DNA of 60,413 nucleotides, taken from NCBI RefSeq assembly GCF_018613755.1, contig NZ_JAGGPP010000039.1, positions 1 to 60,413 of the forward strand, written 5' to 3'. Under the pieces are notes generated by a model. That model saw only the letters and a list, made by a program, of their open reading frames with translations. It made no database searches and was not told the DNA's origin. The translations under genes and the position numbers were made by a program. This DNA comes from Arthrobacter sp. ISL-72. GTDB taxonomy: Bacteria; Actinomycetota; Actinomycetes; Actinomycetales; Micrococcaceae. Below, piece by piece: positions 9,186-17,104 of this stretch (within the stretch, counting starts at the first letter, position 1; each line of letters opens with the position of its first letter).

Positions 9186-10799
9186 CTACTTCGTGATCCG
9201 CATGGTGCTCTCGTCCGGCTGGCCATTGAAGGTGTGCATGGCGAAGCCGGACCGGATGGTCACCTGGGAGGGAAGGGAAGACAAGGGCACCACGTGGGCT
9301 TCCTGGATCATGATCTTCTGCGCGTCCTTATAGGTGGTGCAGCGCTGGGTATCATCGGTTTGAGTCATGGCCTTGGCCACGATGTCCAGGACAGGCTGGT
9401 TCTCCAGGCCGCCCCAGTTGAGTCCGCCCTTTTCAACGGGGGTGCCAATGACCGGGGAGAGCGCCCCGTACATGGTGCCGCCGGCGTTGATGCCGCCCAT
9501 AACGGTGACGTCCCAGCTGTCGATGTTCTGGGTCAAGTCGGTGCTCCAGGTGGCGAGGTCCACGTTCCGCAGCTCAATGTCAGCGCCGGCTGCGCGGAGG
9601 GCTTCGGCAACGTAGGTGTTGGCCGCACCGTTGGGCCCGAACACCTGTGCTCCGACCATGCGGATCTTCACCCCGGCGAGGGTCTTCGCAGCTGCTGAGG
9701 GGTCTGGCTTGATGAGCATGCCGGTGTCCTTGCTGGAGCAGGGCACGCCCGGGTGGGCGAACGAGGAGTAGATTTCTCCCAGCCCGCCGGAGGCGGCCTG
9801 GTTGAATGCCTTGGCATCCAGGGCCTGTGCAACGGCCTTTCGGAGGGCAGCGTCGGTGAAGGGGTGGCCGGGACGTTCATTGAACATTATGTAGAGGCTG
9901 CCCTGCGGGATGACCTGCGTGGTGAAGTCCTTGTTGCCGTCGAAGCGCGAAGTGTCCTTGCCGCGGATATTGGCGATGTCGCGGGTTCCGGTCAGGAGTT
10001 CGTTGGATACGGCGCTGGCGTTGGCGTTGACGCTGGCCTCAATGGTTTTGGCTGGCGTGCCCTCGATCTTGGATTCATAGGCCGGCCAGGTCTTGTAGTC
10101 CTCCCGCAGCGTGAAGGTGTAGCTAACGCCGTGCTGCTTCTTGGTAAGCGTGTACGGGCCGGAGAACGCACCGGGGACATCACCTGCCGTCAGGGCCTTG
10201 GGGTCTTTGAGGCCGGCGGGGCAGACAATGCCGGTGGCGTGCAGGCTCATGCCCTGCAGGAGGTCGGTCCAGGGCTGGGCAAGCTTAACCGTGACTGTGC
10301 TGGCGGCGTCGTCGGCGGTGACGGTGGCGGGACCGTCACCCAAAACGAGGGTGCGGAAGCTGGACTTGCTGTCCGGTGAGGCAAAGACCTTGAGGGATTC
10401 GGCGACCACGCTGGCCGTGATGGGCGTGCCGTCCGAACAGGTGGCGCCGTCCCGGATAGTGAAGGTGCCCTGCGTGGGAGTGATGTCCCATTTGCTGGCA
10501 AGGTCCGAAACGATTTTATTGTTCTCGTCACGGCGCACCAGCGTTGAAAACAAGAACCGGTTGAAGGTGTAGTCGTCGGCGTTACGCACTTCAACCGGTG
10601 CGAAGCTTGTGGGGTCTGCGTTGACGACAGTCCGGATGGTGTCGGTGGAAACCTGCCCGGCTGCAGCGGGCGCCGAGCCCGTGCCTCCGGTAGTGCAGCC
10701 GGTAGCTACGGCGATGACCGCGACTGCGGCGGCCAGCGGGACGATCCTGCCGCCACGGCGGGCGACGTTGTCTGCCGTTGACTGGGAATTCTGTTTCAC
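9186..10799 (-). CDS. peptide-type ABC substrate-binding lipoprotein (family 5)
   Basis: Extracytoplasmic binding protein for the importer encoded downstream. 537 aa from GTG at 10799, which has AGAGGA about 7 nt upstream; a longer frame upstream lacks a good site. A lipoprotein signal is visible: positively charged ARRGGR, a hydrophobic stretch, then VATGCTTG with the lipobox cysteine. The mature part has family-5 features such as FLFSTLVRRDENNKIVSDLA, AVAQALDAKAF and a YKDAQKIMIQEAHVVPL C-terminal segment. Ligand unknown. It is the first gene of the operon, about 94 nt downstream of a shared LysR-type element. Confidence 0.88.
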   Translation of the reverse strand: MKQNSQSTADNVARRGGRIVPLAAAVAVIAVATGCTTGGTGSAPAAAGQVSTDTIRTVVNADPTSFAPVEVRNADDYTFNRFLFSTLVRRDENNKIVSDLASKWDITPTQGTFTIRDGATCSDGTPITASVVAESLKVFASPDSKSSFRTLVLGDGPATVTADDAASTVTVKLAQPWTDLLQGMSLHATGIVCPAGLKDPKALTAGDVPGAFSGPYTLTKKQHGVSYTFTLREDYKTWPAYESKIEGTPAKTIEASVNANASAVSNELLTGTRDIANIRGKDTSRFDGNKDFTTQVIPQGSLYIMFNERPGHPFTDAALRKAVAQALDAKAFNQAASGGLGEIYSSFAHPGVPCSSKDTGMLIKPDPSAAAKTLAGVKIRMVGAQVFGPNGAANTYVAEALRAAGADIELRNVDLATWSTDLTQNIDSWDVTVMGGINAGGTMYGALSPVIGTPVEKGGLNWGGLENQPVLDIVAKAMTQTDDTQRCTTYKDAQKIMIQEAHVVPLSSLPSQVTIRSGFAMHTFNGQPDESTMRITK

Positions 10800-10892
10800 G
10801 AATGGTCCTCTGTTTTGGTCCGATACGGGTGCACGAGGCGGTGTGGCGTGAGTCACGCAAAACACCTGCTGATCGAGTATGCGAAGGCACAT

Positions 10893-10942
10893 CCCAGAAC
10901 GTCTAAGACTCATTTTGCAAACCCTCTATACCTATTCGGCAT
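10893..10942 (-). promoter_or_regulatory. two-part LysR-type operator, copy 2 (ABC importer operon)
   Basis: Read toward the binding-protein gene: ATGCCGAATAGGTAT (10942 to 10928), 17 nt, then AGTCTTAGACGTTCTGGG (10910 to 10893). The first half is a T-N11-A inverted repeat. The second half keeps RGTCTTAGAC but diverges after it. In the other direction, toward the amidohydrolase at 11100, no second half is found at this spacing. Confidence 0.55.
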
Positions 10943-11099
10943 ATTCGCGGGTCTGGCTCAGTGATTCCGCCACTTTAGGGACGCACTGTCGTGGGAAAGC
11001 CGTCCCGCAGTTACCTTTTCGTGACCACGGGGACGGTATATGACTTACTTGTTGCGGAGCGAGACTGCATTCCCAATTCAAGGCGCTTACCCTGAGTCC

Positions 11100-12683
11100 G
11101 TGACTCCCACCCTCTTTACCAACGGTGTCTTCCACACTCTCAACCCTCATCAGCCGCGGGCCGCTGCTCTCCTGGTGGACCAGGGCATCATTGCGGCGGC
11201 AGGATCGGGCCCGGAACTTCACGCTCACGCCCCGGCCGGGACGAGAGTTGTGGATCTTGAAGGCTCTGTGGTCATTCCCGGGCTCACGGATGCCCATATC
11301 CACACGGCCAGCTTGGCCCGTTCCCGGCAGGAGGTTGACCTTCGGCGGGCCGAGAGCCTGGAAGAAGCGCTGGCCGGGGTCCGCGCAGTACTGCCGCGCT
11401 ACCGGGAGGGCGAATGGATCTTCGGCGGATGGTGGGACTTCAACAGATGGAAGCACCCCGTCCAGCCGGACCACGCCGGGCTGGATGCCGTAGCACCAAG
11501 GAACCCCGTGGCGCTGACCAGCGCCGACGGCCATACCGTGTGGGCCAACAGCCAGGCTTTGCGGGCGCTAGGAATTGACCGGATGACTCCGGATCCTGCC
11601 GGCGGTGAAATCGTCCGGGATACTGACGGGGAGGCAACCGGACTCCTGCGGGAAAGCGCGGTGTACCCGGTCCGCAGACTTGCGGCTTCCGGAGTCTCGG
11701 GCAATCTCACGGAACAACTGCGGGAAACGCAGCAGTACCTGCTGTCATTGGGCCTGACGGGCGTCCATGACATTGATGGAGCCGATGCACTGGCGGCCTA
11801 CTCGCAGCTCCGCGACGAAGGAGCGCTGGCCCTGCGCGTACACAAACTGCTTGCCCAGGACGACCTGCAGGACTCCATCCGGGCAGGGCTCCGCACAGGT
11901 CAGGGTGACAGCTGGATCCGCCACGGGGCCGTGAAGATTTTCGCGGACGGGGCGGCAGGCTCCCACACTTGCCACATGAGCGAGCCCTTTCCGGGCGGCA
12001 CCGGCCATGGCATGGAGGTCACGGCCTTCCCCGAGCTGGTGGCGCTGGCAACGAGCGCCGCCACGGCGGGAATTGCCGTTGCTGTCCACGCCATCGGAGA
12101 CCGCGCCAACCATCTGGTGCTCAACGCACTCTCCCGGATTCAGGACCTCACCGCCCGACACAATCTGCGGCACCGCATTGAACACGTCCAGTTCCTGCAG
12201 CCCGCGGATGTTCAGCGCCTGGCAGTTCTGGGCGTTGTAGCGTCCATGCAGCCACAGCACTGCCCCAGCGACCTTCCCATCCTGGGCATGGTGCAGGGCC
12301 GCAACCTGGCCTCTTACGCATGGCGCAGCCTGCTGGGTGCCGGAGCAACCGTCGCCTTCGGCTCCGACTCCCCTGTGGAACTTCCCAATCCGTTCCACGG
12401 CCTCCATGCCGCTATGACGAGGACAACCCGGGAGGGTAGGCCTGACGGCGGCTGGGAACCGCAAGAGCGGATCACCTTGGCTGAGGCGCTCCATGGCTAC
12501 TGCGTGGGCCCTTCCTACGCTTCCGGTGAGGAGGACTCCAAGGGCAGGCTGGTCCCGGGGATGCTGGCGGACTTTGTCGCACTGGACACGAATATCTTCT
12601 CGGCGGACCCGGCCGAAGTCAGGGAAACCAAGGTCCGCATGACGGTCACCGGCGGCGTCATCCGCTACAGGCAAGAGCCCTGA
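11100..12683 (+). CDS. amidohydrolase family 3 protein (YtcJ-like), copy 2
   Basis: Predicted metal-dependent hydrolase of the YtcJ-like amidohydrolase group; 527 aa from GTG at 11100, which aligns with the N-terminus of the paralogues (TLFTNGVFHTLNP). An alternative ATG at 11040 would add 20 residues that do not look conserved. Metal-ligand and fold motifs are LTDAHIHTASLA, VAVHAIGDRANHLVLNAL, LRHRIEHVQFL and GSDSPVELPNPF. It is divergent from the ABC importer operon and convergent with an MHS symporter. It is the most divergent of the three paralogues in this cluster. Substrate unknown. Confidence 0.82.
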   Translation: MTPTLFTNGVFHTLNPHQPRAAALLVDQGIIAAAGSGPELHAHAPAGTRVVDLEGSVVIPGLTDAHIHTASLARSRQEVDLRRAESLEEALAGVRAVLPRYREGEWIFGGWWDFNRWKHPVQPDHAGLDAVAPRNPVALTSADGHTVWANSQALRALGIDRMTPDPAGGEIVRDTDGEATGLLRESAVYPVRRLAASGVSGNLTEQLRETQQYLLSLGLTGVHDIDGADALAAYSQLRDEGALALRVHKLLAQDDLQDSIRAGLRTGQGDSWIRHGAVKIFADGAAGSHTCHMSEPFPGGTGHGMEVTAFPELVALATSAATAGIAVAVHAIGDRANHLVLNALSRIQDLTARHNLRHRIEHVQFLQPADVQRLAVLGVVASMQPQHCPSDLPILGMVQGRNLASYAWRSLLGAGATVAFGSDSPVELPNPFHGLHAAMTRTTREGRPDGGWEPQERITLAEALHGYCVGPSYASGEEDSKGRLVPGMLADFVALDTNIFSADPAEVRETKVRMTVTGGVIRYRQEP

Positions 12684-12722
12684 ACGCGCGGCAAGCAACC
12701 TTTAGTGACATATATGTCAGAC

Positions 12723-12773
12723 GCAAGCACCCCCGCAGCCGAACTGGGCAGTTCAAACCGCGGAGGTGCTTGC
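12723..12773. terminator. bidirectional hairpin between convergent genes
   Basis: GCAAGCACCCCCGC (12723-12736) pairs with 12760-12773 over 14 bp with a single mismatch and a 23-nt loop. It lies in the 113-nt gap between the convergent amidohydrolase and symporter genes and could terminate both. Confidence 0.65.
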
Positions 12774-12796
12774 TCGAGCCTGCATCCGGCCCGTGG

Positions 12797-14107
12797 CTAC
12801 TTACCGCTCAGGGGAACTCTGGACGTCACGACAGCGCCGCCGAGCGATATCAGGCCGATGACCACCAGGAGCGTGGCCGGCCCCCAGGAAGCATTCCCGG
12901 ACAAGGACAGGAAGACCGTTGCCAGCGCAGGCATAAACCCGGCTATTACTGCAGAAAGGTTGGCCGAGAGACCCATGCCCGTGTACTTGACCTCTGCGGG
13001 GAAAAGCCTGTCGATCAGGGCGCCGATGATGGCGTAGGTGATGGCGCAGGGGCCGAACGCCAGCACCATGGCCACGATGATCAGACCCGGGTCTTTAGTA
13101 TCCACGAGCCCAAAAATCGGGAACGCCAGGGACAGGAAAATCGAGTAGCCAATGATGCCCACACGCGCTGCCCCGAACCGGTCCGCGAGGCGTCCTGCCA
13201 CGACGGTCATCACCATCTGGGCGACGGCACCGATGGTCATCGCAGTAAGGATTACCGAGGACGGCAGGCCGAGTACACGGGTGACATAGCTGATCATGAA
13301 CGTGGTCAGGATGAAGAAGCCGGCATTGCCCACCAGGTAGGTGCAGACTCCGATCGCCAGACGCCCCTTGAATTTGCGAAACAGTTCGATGACCGGAGCC
13401 TTCTTGGTTCCCTCGCTTGCCTTGAGGTCCTGGAATTCGGGGGTTTCCTCCACGTTCCAGCGGAGCCACAGTGCCACACCGACCAAGACAATGGAGGCAA
13501 TGAACGGCACGCGCCAGCCCCAGGCCATAAAGTCTTCCCTGGGCAACAGGGCAACCAGGGTGATCGCACCGGTGGAGAGCAGCGTACCCACCGGTGAACC
13601 GAGCTGCACCAGTGCGGCATAAAGGCCGCGGCGTTTGGCGGGGGCGTATTCGATGGCCATCAGGGTGGCCCCACCCCACTCACCGCCGGTTGCAACACCC
13701 TGGACCGCGCGCAGAAGTGTCAGCAGGATGGGAGCAACAACGCCGGCCGTCTCATAGGTGGGCAAGAGGCCCATGAGGGTGGAAGCCGCGCCCATCAGCA
13801 TCACGGTGGCAACGAGAGCGCCTCGCCGGCCATACTTGTCACCGACGTGGCCGAAGATGATTGCGCCGATTGGCCGGGCAACGAAGGCTGCGCTGAAGCT
13901 TAGGAAAGCCGAGACGGTGGAGGCGACGGGATCGCTGCTGGGAAAGAACAGCGGGGCGAAGACGATAGCGGCCGTGGTGCCGAACAGGAAGAAGTCGTAC
14001 CACTCCAGTGCGGTGCCAATAAAAGCAGCGGCAACGACCTTTCCGGGGCTCGAGGGGCCTGACCGGGTCGCCGCGGGGGCGGTGGAACGCGAAGTGGGGA
14101 TAGTCAT
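12797..14107 (-). CDS. MHS-family MFS symporter, copy 2
   Basis: Second metabolite:H+ symporter of the cluster, 436 aa. The N-terminal helix has ALEWYDFFLFGTTAAIVF. ARPIGAIIFGHVGDKYGRRG carries the loop 2-3 signature, and LIDRLFPAEVKYTGMGL the loop 8-9 region. Twelve hydrophobic segments are visible. It has the same role class as the transporter at 2756 but is clearly a different sequence. It is transcribed divergently from the LysR gene, and the shared operator element points at it from the intergenic region. Substrate unknown. Confidence 0.85.
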   Translation of the reverse strand: MTIPTSRSTAPAATRSGPSSPGKVVAAAFIGTALEWYDFFLFGTTAAIVFAPLFFPSSDPVASTVSAFLSFSAAFVARPIGAIIFGHVGDKYGRRGALVATVMLMGAASTLMGLLPTYETAGVVAPILLTLLRAVQGVATGGEWGGATLMAIEYAPAKRRGLYAALVQLGSPVGTLLSTGAITLVALLPREDFMAWGWRVPFIASIVLVGVALWLRWNVEETPEFQDLKASEGTKKAPVIELFRKFKGRLAIGVCTYLVGNAGFFILTTFMISYVTRVLGLPSSVILTAMTIGAVAQMVMTVVAGRLADRFGAARVGIIGYSIFLSLAFPIFGLVDTKDPGLIIVAMVLAFGPCAITYAIIGALIDRLFPAEVKYTGMGLSANLSAVIAGFMPALATVFLSLSGNASWGPATLLVVIGLISLGGAVVTSRVPLSGK

Positions 14108-14168
14108 GGTAGGTCTCTCAGGGATAGCTGAATGTCGATTGTGAGAGCATCACCGTACTGTGAGCTAC

Positions 14169-14218
14169 TACATACCTGCCAATACCCCTTATTGCGCTCA
14201 AGCATGCCCAAAGGGCAT
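14169..14218 (-). promoter_or_regulatory. two-part LysR-type operator, copy 3 (MFS/LysR intergenic)
   Basis: Read toward the symporter: ATGCCCTTTGGGCAT (14218 to 14204, a perfect inverted repeat), 17 nt, then GGTATTGGCAGGTATGTA (14186 to 14169). The palindrome ends only 9 nt before the LysR start codon, a position suited to autorepression, while the second half faces the symporter, as is usual for LysR-type divergent control. Confidence 0.65.
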
Positions 14219-14227
14219 CATGGGCTC

Positions 14228-15133
14228 ATGAACCTTCGCCGCCTGCAGTATTTCCTTGCCGTTGTGGACGCAGGCACGGTCACGGCAGCCGCGGAGCAGA
14301 TCCACATTGCCCAGCCGGCCCTGAGCCGCCAAATTAAAACGCTTGAGAATGAGCTCAAGCTCAAACTGTTTGAGGCGCAGGGAAACAAGCTGGCGCTCAC
14401 GCCCGCAGGCCGTGCCCTCGTACCCGCCGCCCGCCGCCTTATGCTGGAAACCAAAAGCCTCGAGGATGCGGCCAATGCTTTGCGGGCAGGGCGGGTGGCT
14501 ACACTCGTAGCTGCCGCGACCGCCGCGTCCGTCCGCGGCTTCCTGGCGCCCTACATCGCCACTACCGGCCCTGAGGATCCGCTGATCATCACGCGCGAGA
14601 CAAGCCACTTCGCCATCGCAGAGGCGCTCCTTCACGGCAGCGACTTTGCAGTCTCCCCCGCCGCGCCGGAACCGGGACTGGCCACCATGCCGCTAGGCAG
14701 CATCCCGCTGACCGCGTACGTCGCCGCGGACCACCAATGGGCCCAGGCCGGAGTTACCGAACTCCCGCTGAGTGAGCTATGCGACCAGCACGCCATCCTG
14801 CCCTCACATCGCAGTGTAAGCCGCTACATCCTCGATGACGCCCTCAACCAGGATCGCTTGAGCTTCCGACGGGTTTCAGAGTGCGACGACGGCCAGACCA
14901 TCATGGCATTGGCAGCGGCCGGGCACGGAGTCGGCGTCACGACTGACCTCCCGGCCTATGGAACACATCCCATCCGTATCCTCGCAGCCAGCCATGGACA
15001 GCACCGCCATGCCCTCCGCCTTCCACTGCACACCGCATGGATCCCGGGGCACTTCGCTGAGGACACCATCCGCGCGGTAGCTACTCGGCTGCGGGGATTC
15101 CTGAACGAACGGGGAGCCCTGATAAGGGACTAA
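14228..15133 (+). CDS. LysR-family transcriptional regulator
   Basis: Likely the regulator of the whole surrounding cluster. 301 aa, the usual length. The N-terminal winged helix-turn-helix is clear: MNLRRLQYFLAVVDAGTVTA, then AEQIHIAQPALSRQIKTLE. It is followed by a linker and a periplasmic-binding-like sensor domain (VATLVAAATAASVRGFLAPY onward). ATG 14228 is chosen because the conserved MNLRRLQYF begins there, though the AAGGG upstream is about 14 nt away. It is divergent from the MHS symporter; both an autoregulatory palindrome and a two-part element lie between them. The six matching elements in the region make it the best candidate for binding them. Confidence 0.85.
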   Translation: MNLRRLQYFLAVVDAGTVTAAAEQIHIAQPALSRQIKTLENELKLKLFEAQGNKLALTPAGRALVPAARRLMLETKSLEDAANALRAGRVATLVAAATAASVRGFLAPYIATTGPEDPLIITRETSHFAIAEALLHGSDFAVSPAAPEPGLATMPLGSIPLTAYVAADHQWAQAGVTELPLSELCDQHAILPSHRSVSRYILDDALNQDRLSFRRVSECDDGQTIMALAAAGHGVGVTTDLPAYGTHPIRILAASHGQHRHALRLPLHTAWIPGHFAEDTIRAVATRLRGFLNERGALIRD

Positions 15134-15145
15134 CTTCCCGCCCCT

Positions 15146-15195
15146 ATGCCGATCAGGCATTGAAGTGAAATCCATTAGGTATTGGACAGCATGAA
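15146..15195 (+). promoter_or_regulatory. two-part LysR-type operator, copy 4 (amidohydrolase copy 3)
   Basis: ATGCCGATCAGGCAT (15146-15160, perfect inverted repeat arms ATGCC/GGCAT), 17 nt, then GGTATTGGACAGCATGAA (15178-15195). It ends 60 nt before the ATG of the amidohydrolase gene. This is one of the two best-matching copies. Confidence 0.7.
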
Positions 15196-15255
15196 GGGGC
15201 TGTTCCGATACTGGAGCTTACGTCAATGACACAGCCATAGAATCGGGAGAAGTGC

Positions 15256-16926
15256 ATGCTTTTCGACGCGCTGTACACCAACGGCTCGTTCCGCACCCAA
15301 GACGCCCGACGACCGCTGGCCCACAGCGTGGGGGTCCACGGCGGCCGCATCGTCAGTCTTGATGACGAACTGCCGCCGTCCTTCTTCCGCCACGTACACG
15401 ACCTGCGTGGCGCCGCCGTCGTCCCGGGCTTTAACGATGCGCACTGCCACCTGAGCTATGTAGGCCAAGCGCTCCTCCAGGCTGACCTGCGGCCCGCCGT
15501 CTGCGCCACCATGGCCGAACTCCTGGACACAGTAGAACGCGCGTGCGCGTCAGCGCCGTCCGGGACCTGGGTCCAGGGCTCCGGCTACGACCAGAATTAC
15601 CTTGGCAACCAACACCCAACTGCCGAGCAACTCGACGCCATCAGTCACGGACACCCCGTGTGGCTGATGCACAACTCACGGCACATGGGCGTAGCAAACA
15701 CGGCGGCCTTTGAGCGCGCCGGCTACCCGGGCCGTCTGAACGTCAGGGCACCCGACGGAGGGGCGGTTTCGGTGGACGCCGGGGGCAGGGCCGTCGGCCT
15801 TCTCCAGGAGACAGCGCGGGCGCTGGTCATGGACGCAATCCCCGGACCGTCCGTGCAGGACGTCGCCGACATGGTGGGCGCAGGCAGCGCTGCATTGCTG
15901 AATCTGGGAATCACCAGCATCACCGAGCCCGGCCTGGGGGCCCCTCAACACATCGGCCACTCATTGTCCGACATCGCCGGCTACCAGGCCGCGCGCGACG
16001 CCGGTCTGCTGGGCGTCCGTGCCACGGTTATGCCATACCTCACCACGCTCCACAGCCTGGGTGATGATTTCGAGGGTAAGAACGGCGTCAGCGCTATTTC
16101 TCGACTCGGTCTTGACCTAGGCATGAGGACGGGCTTCGGCGACGAGTGGCTGAGGCTCGGCCCGGCCAAAATCCTTTCTGACGGCTCCCTCATCGGCCGC
16201 AGCGCGTTTATGTGCTGCAACTACCAAGCTGACGCGGAGGAGGGGAACGAGAATCGCGGCCTTCTCCAGTTCCCGGCAGAGGACCTTCGGCGTCGGATCC
16301 TGGGAGCCCATCATGCCGGCTGGCAGGTCGCCGCCCACGCAATCGGAGACGCCGCACTGGACGTGGTAATGGATATCTTCGAGGAGGCCCAGCAGCTCCA
16401 TCCCCGCCCGGACGCCCGCCACCGGATCGAGCATGTCAACGTCGCCAGCAATGAGCAGATCCGGCGCCTGGCTTCTTTGGGCCTCATTCCCGTTCCGCAG
16501 GGCCGCTTCGTCAATGAACTCGGAGATGGTGCCGCCCGGGCCCTTGGGCCGGAACGGACGAGGCTCTCCTACCGGGTCAAAGGCCTGCTCGATGCCGGAA
16601 TTGAAATTCCGGCGAGCACTGACGCGCCGGTAGTCTCCGCAGATCCCCTCCTGAACATCCATGATCTGGTTAACCGCAAAACCTCCTCCGGGGTTGACTT
16701 CGTCCCCGAGGAACGCATCAGTGTCGCCCAGGCAGTACGGGCCTACACGGTAGGCAGCGCCTACGCTGCCCACGAGGATCGCTACAAGGGATCGCTGACG
16801 CACGGCATGCTGGCGGATTTTGTGGCACTGTCCGAGGACCTTTACGACGTTCCGGCAGAAGCCATCCGCGACGTCCACGTCACCGCAACCGTGGTGGGCG
16901 GACAGCTGGCCCACGGAAGCCTCTAG
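15256..16926 (+). CDS. amidohydrolase family 3 protein (YtcJ-like), copy 3
   Basis: Predicted metal-dependent hydrolase, 556 aa, closely related in layout to the copy at 1035. Shared motifs include FNDAHCHLSYVGQ with the HxH ligands, GSGYDQNYLG, AAHAIGDAALDVVMDIF, ARHRIEHVNVA and PASTDAPVVSADPL. The ATG start has GGGAGAA about 5 nt upstream. It lies between the LysR gene and the lyase/dehydrogenase pair, with its own copy of the LysR-type element. Two such similar hydrolases in one regulon suggest related but distinct substrates or recent duplication. Exact reaction unknown. Confidence 0.85.
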   Translation: MLFDALYTNGSFRTQDARRPLAHSVGVHGGRIVSLDDELPPSFFRHVHDLRGAAVVPGFNDAHCHLSYVGQALLQADLRPAVCATMAELLDTVERACASAPSGTWVQGSGYDQNYLGNQHPTAEQLDAISHGHPVWLMHNSRHMGVANTAAFERAGYPGRLNVRAPDGGAVSVDAGGRAVGLLQETARALVMDAIPGPSVQDVADMVGAGSAALLNLGITSITEPGLGAPQHIGHSLSDIAGYQAARDAGLLGVRATVMPYLTTLHSLGDDFEGKNGVSAISRLGLDLGMRTGFGDEWLRLGPAKILSDGSLIGRSAFMCCNYQADAEEGNENRGLLQFPAEDLRRRILGAHHAGWQVAAHAIGDAALDVVMDIFEEAQQLHPRPDARHRIEHVNVASNEQIRRLASLGLIPVPQGRFVNELGDGAARALGPERTRLSYRVKGLLDAGIEIPASTDAPVVSADPLLNIHDLVNRKTSSGVDFVPEERISVAQAVRAYTVGSAYAAHEDRYKGSLTHGMLADFVALSEDLYDVPAEAIRDVHVTATVVGGQLAHGSL

Positions 16927-16947
16927 AGCAATCCACTGCTCAAGTGC

Positions 16948-16997
16948 ATGCCTTCACAGCATGAACTTTCAACTTTACAAGTATTAGACAGCATGAA
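16948..16997 (+). promoter_or_regulatory. two-part LysR-type operator, copy 5 (TPP lyase operon)
   Basis: ATGCCTTCACAGCAT (16948-16962), 17 nt, then AGTATTAGACAGCATGAA (16980-16997). The second half matches copy 4 at 16 of 18 positions and the spacing is identical. It ends 107 nt before the TTG start of the lyase gene, leaving room for a long leader. Confidence 0.7.
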
Positions 16998-17104
16998 CGT
17001 CACTACCAATACTTGAGGGAACACCACCCATCTGGCAGCCACTCGGCCAGCACCAGATCACACCCCCGATGGCAGGGCCCAACACAAGTTTTAGGAGCAC
17101 CACC

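Noticed and set aside
10943..11099. A second half-site facing the amidohydrolase at 11100 from the 10928 palindrome
   Set aside because: At the fixed 17-nt spacing in the plus direction the sequence (10960-10977) does not match the consensus, so control of that gene by this element is not claimed.
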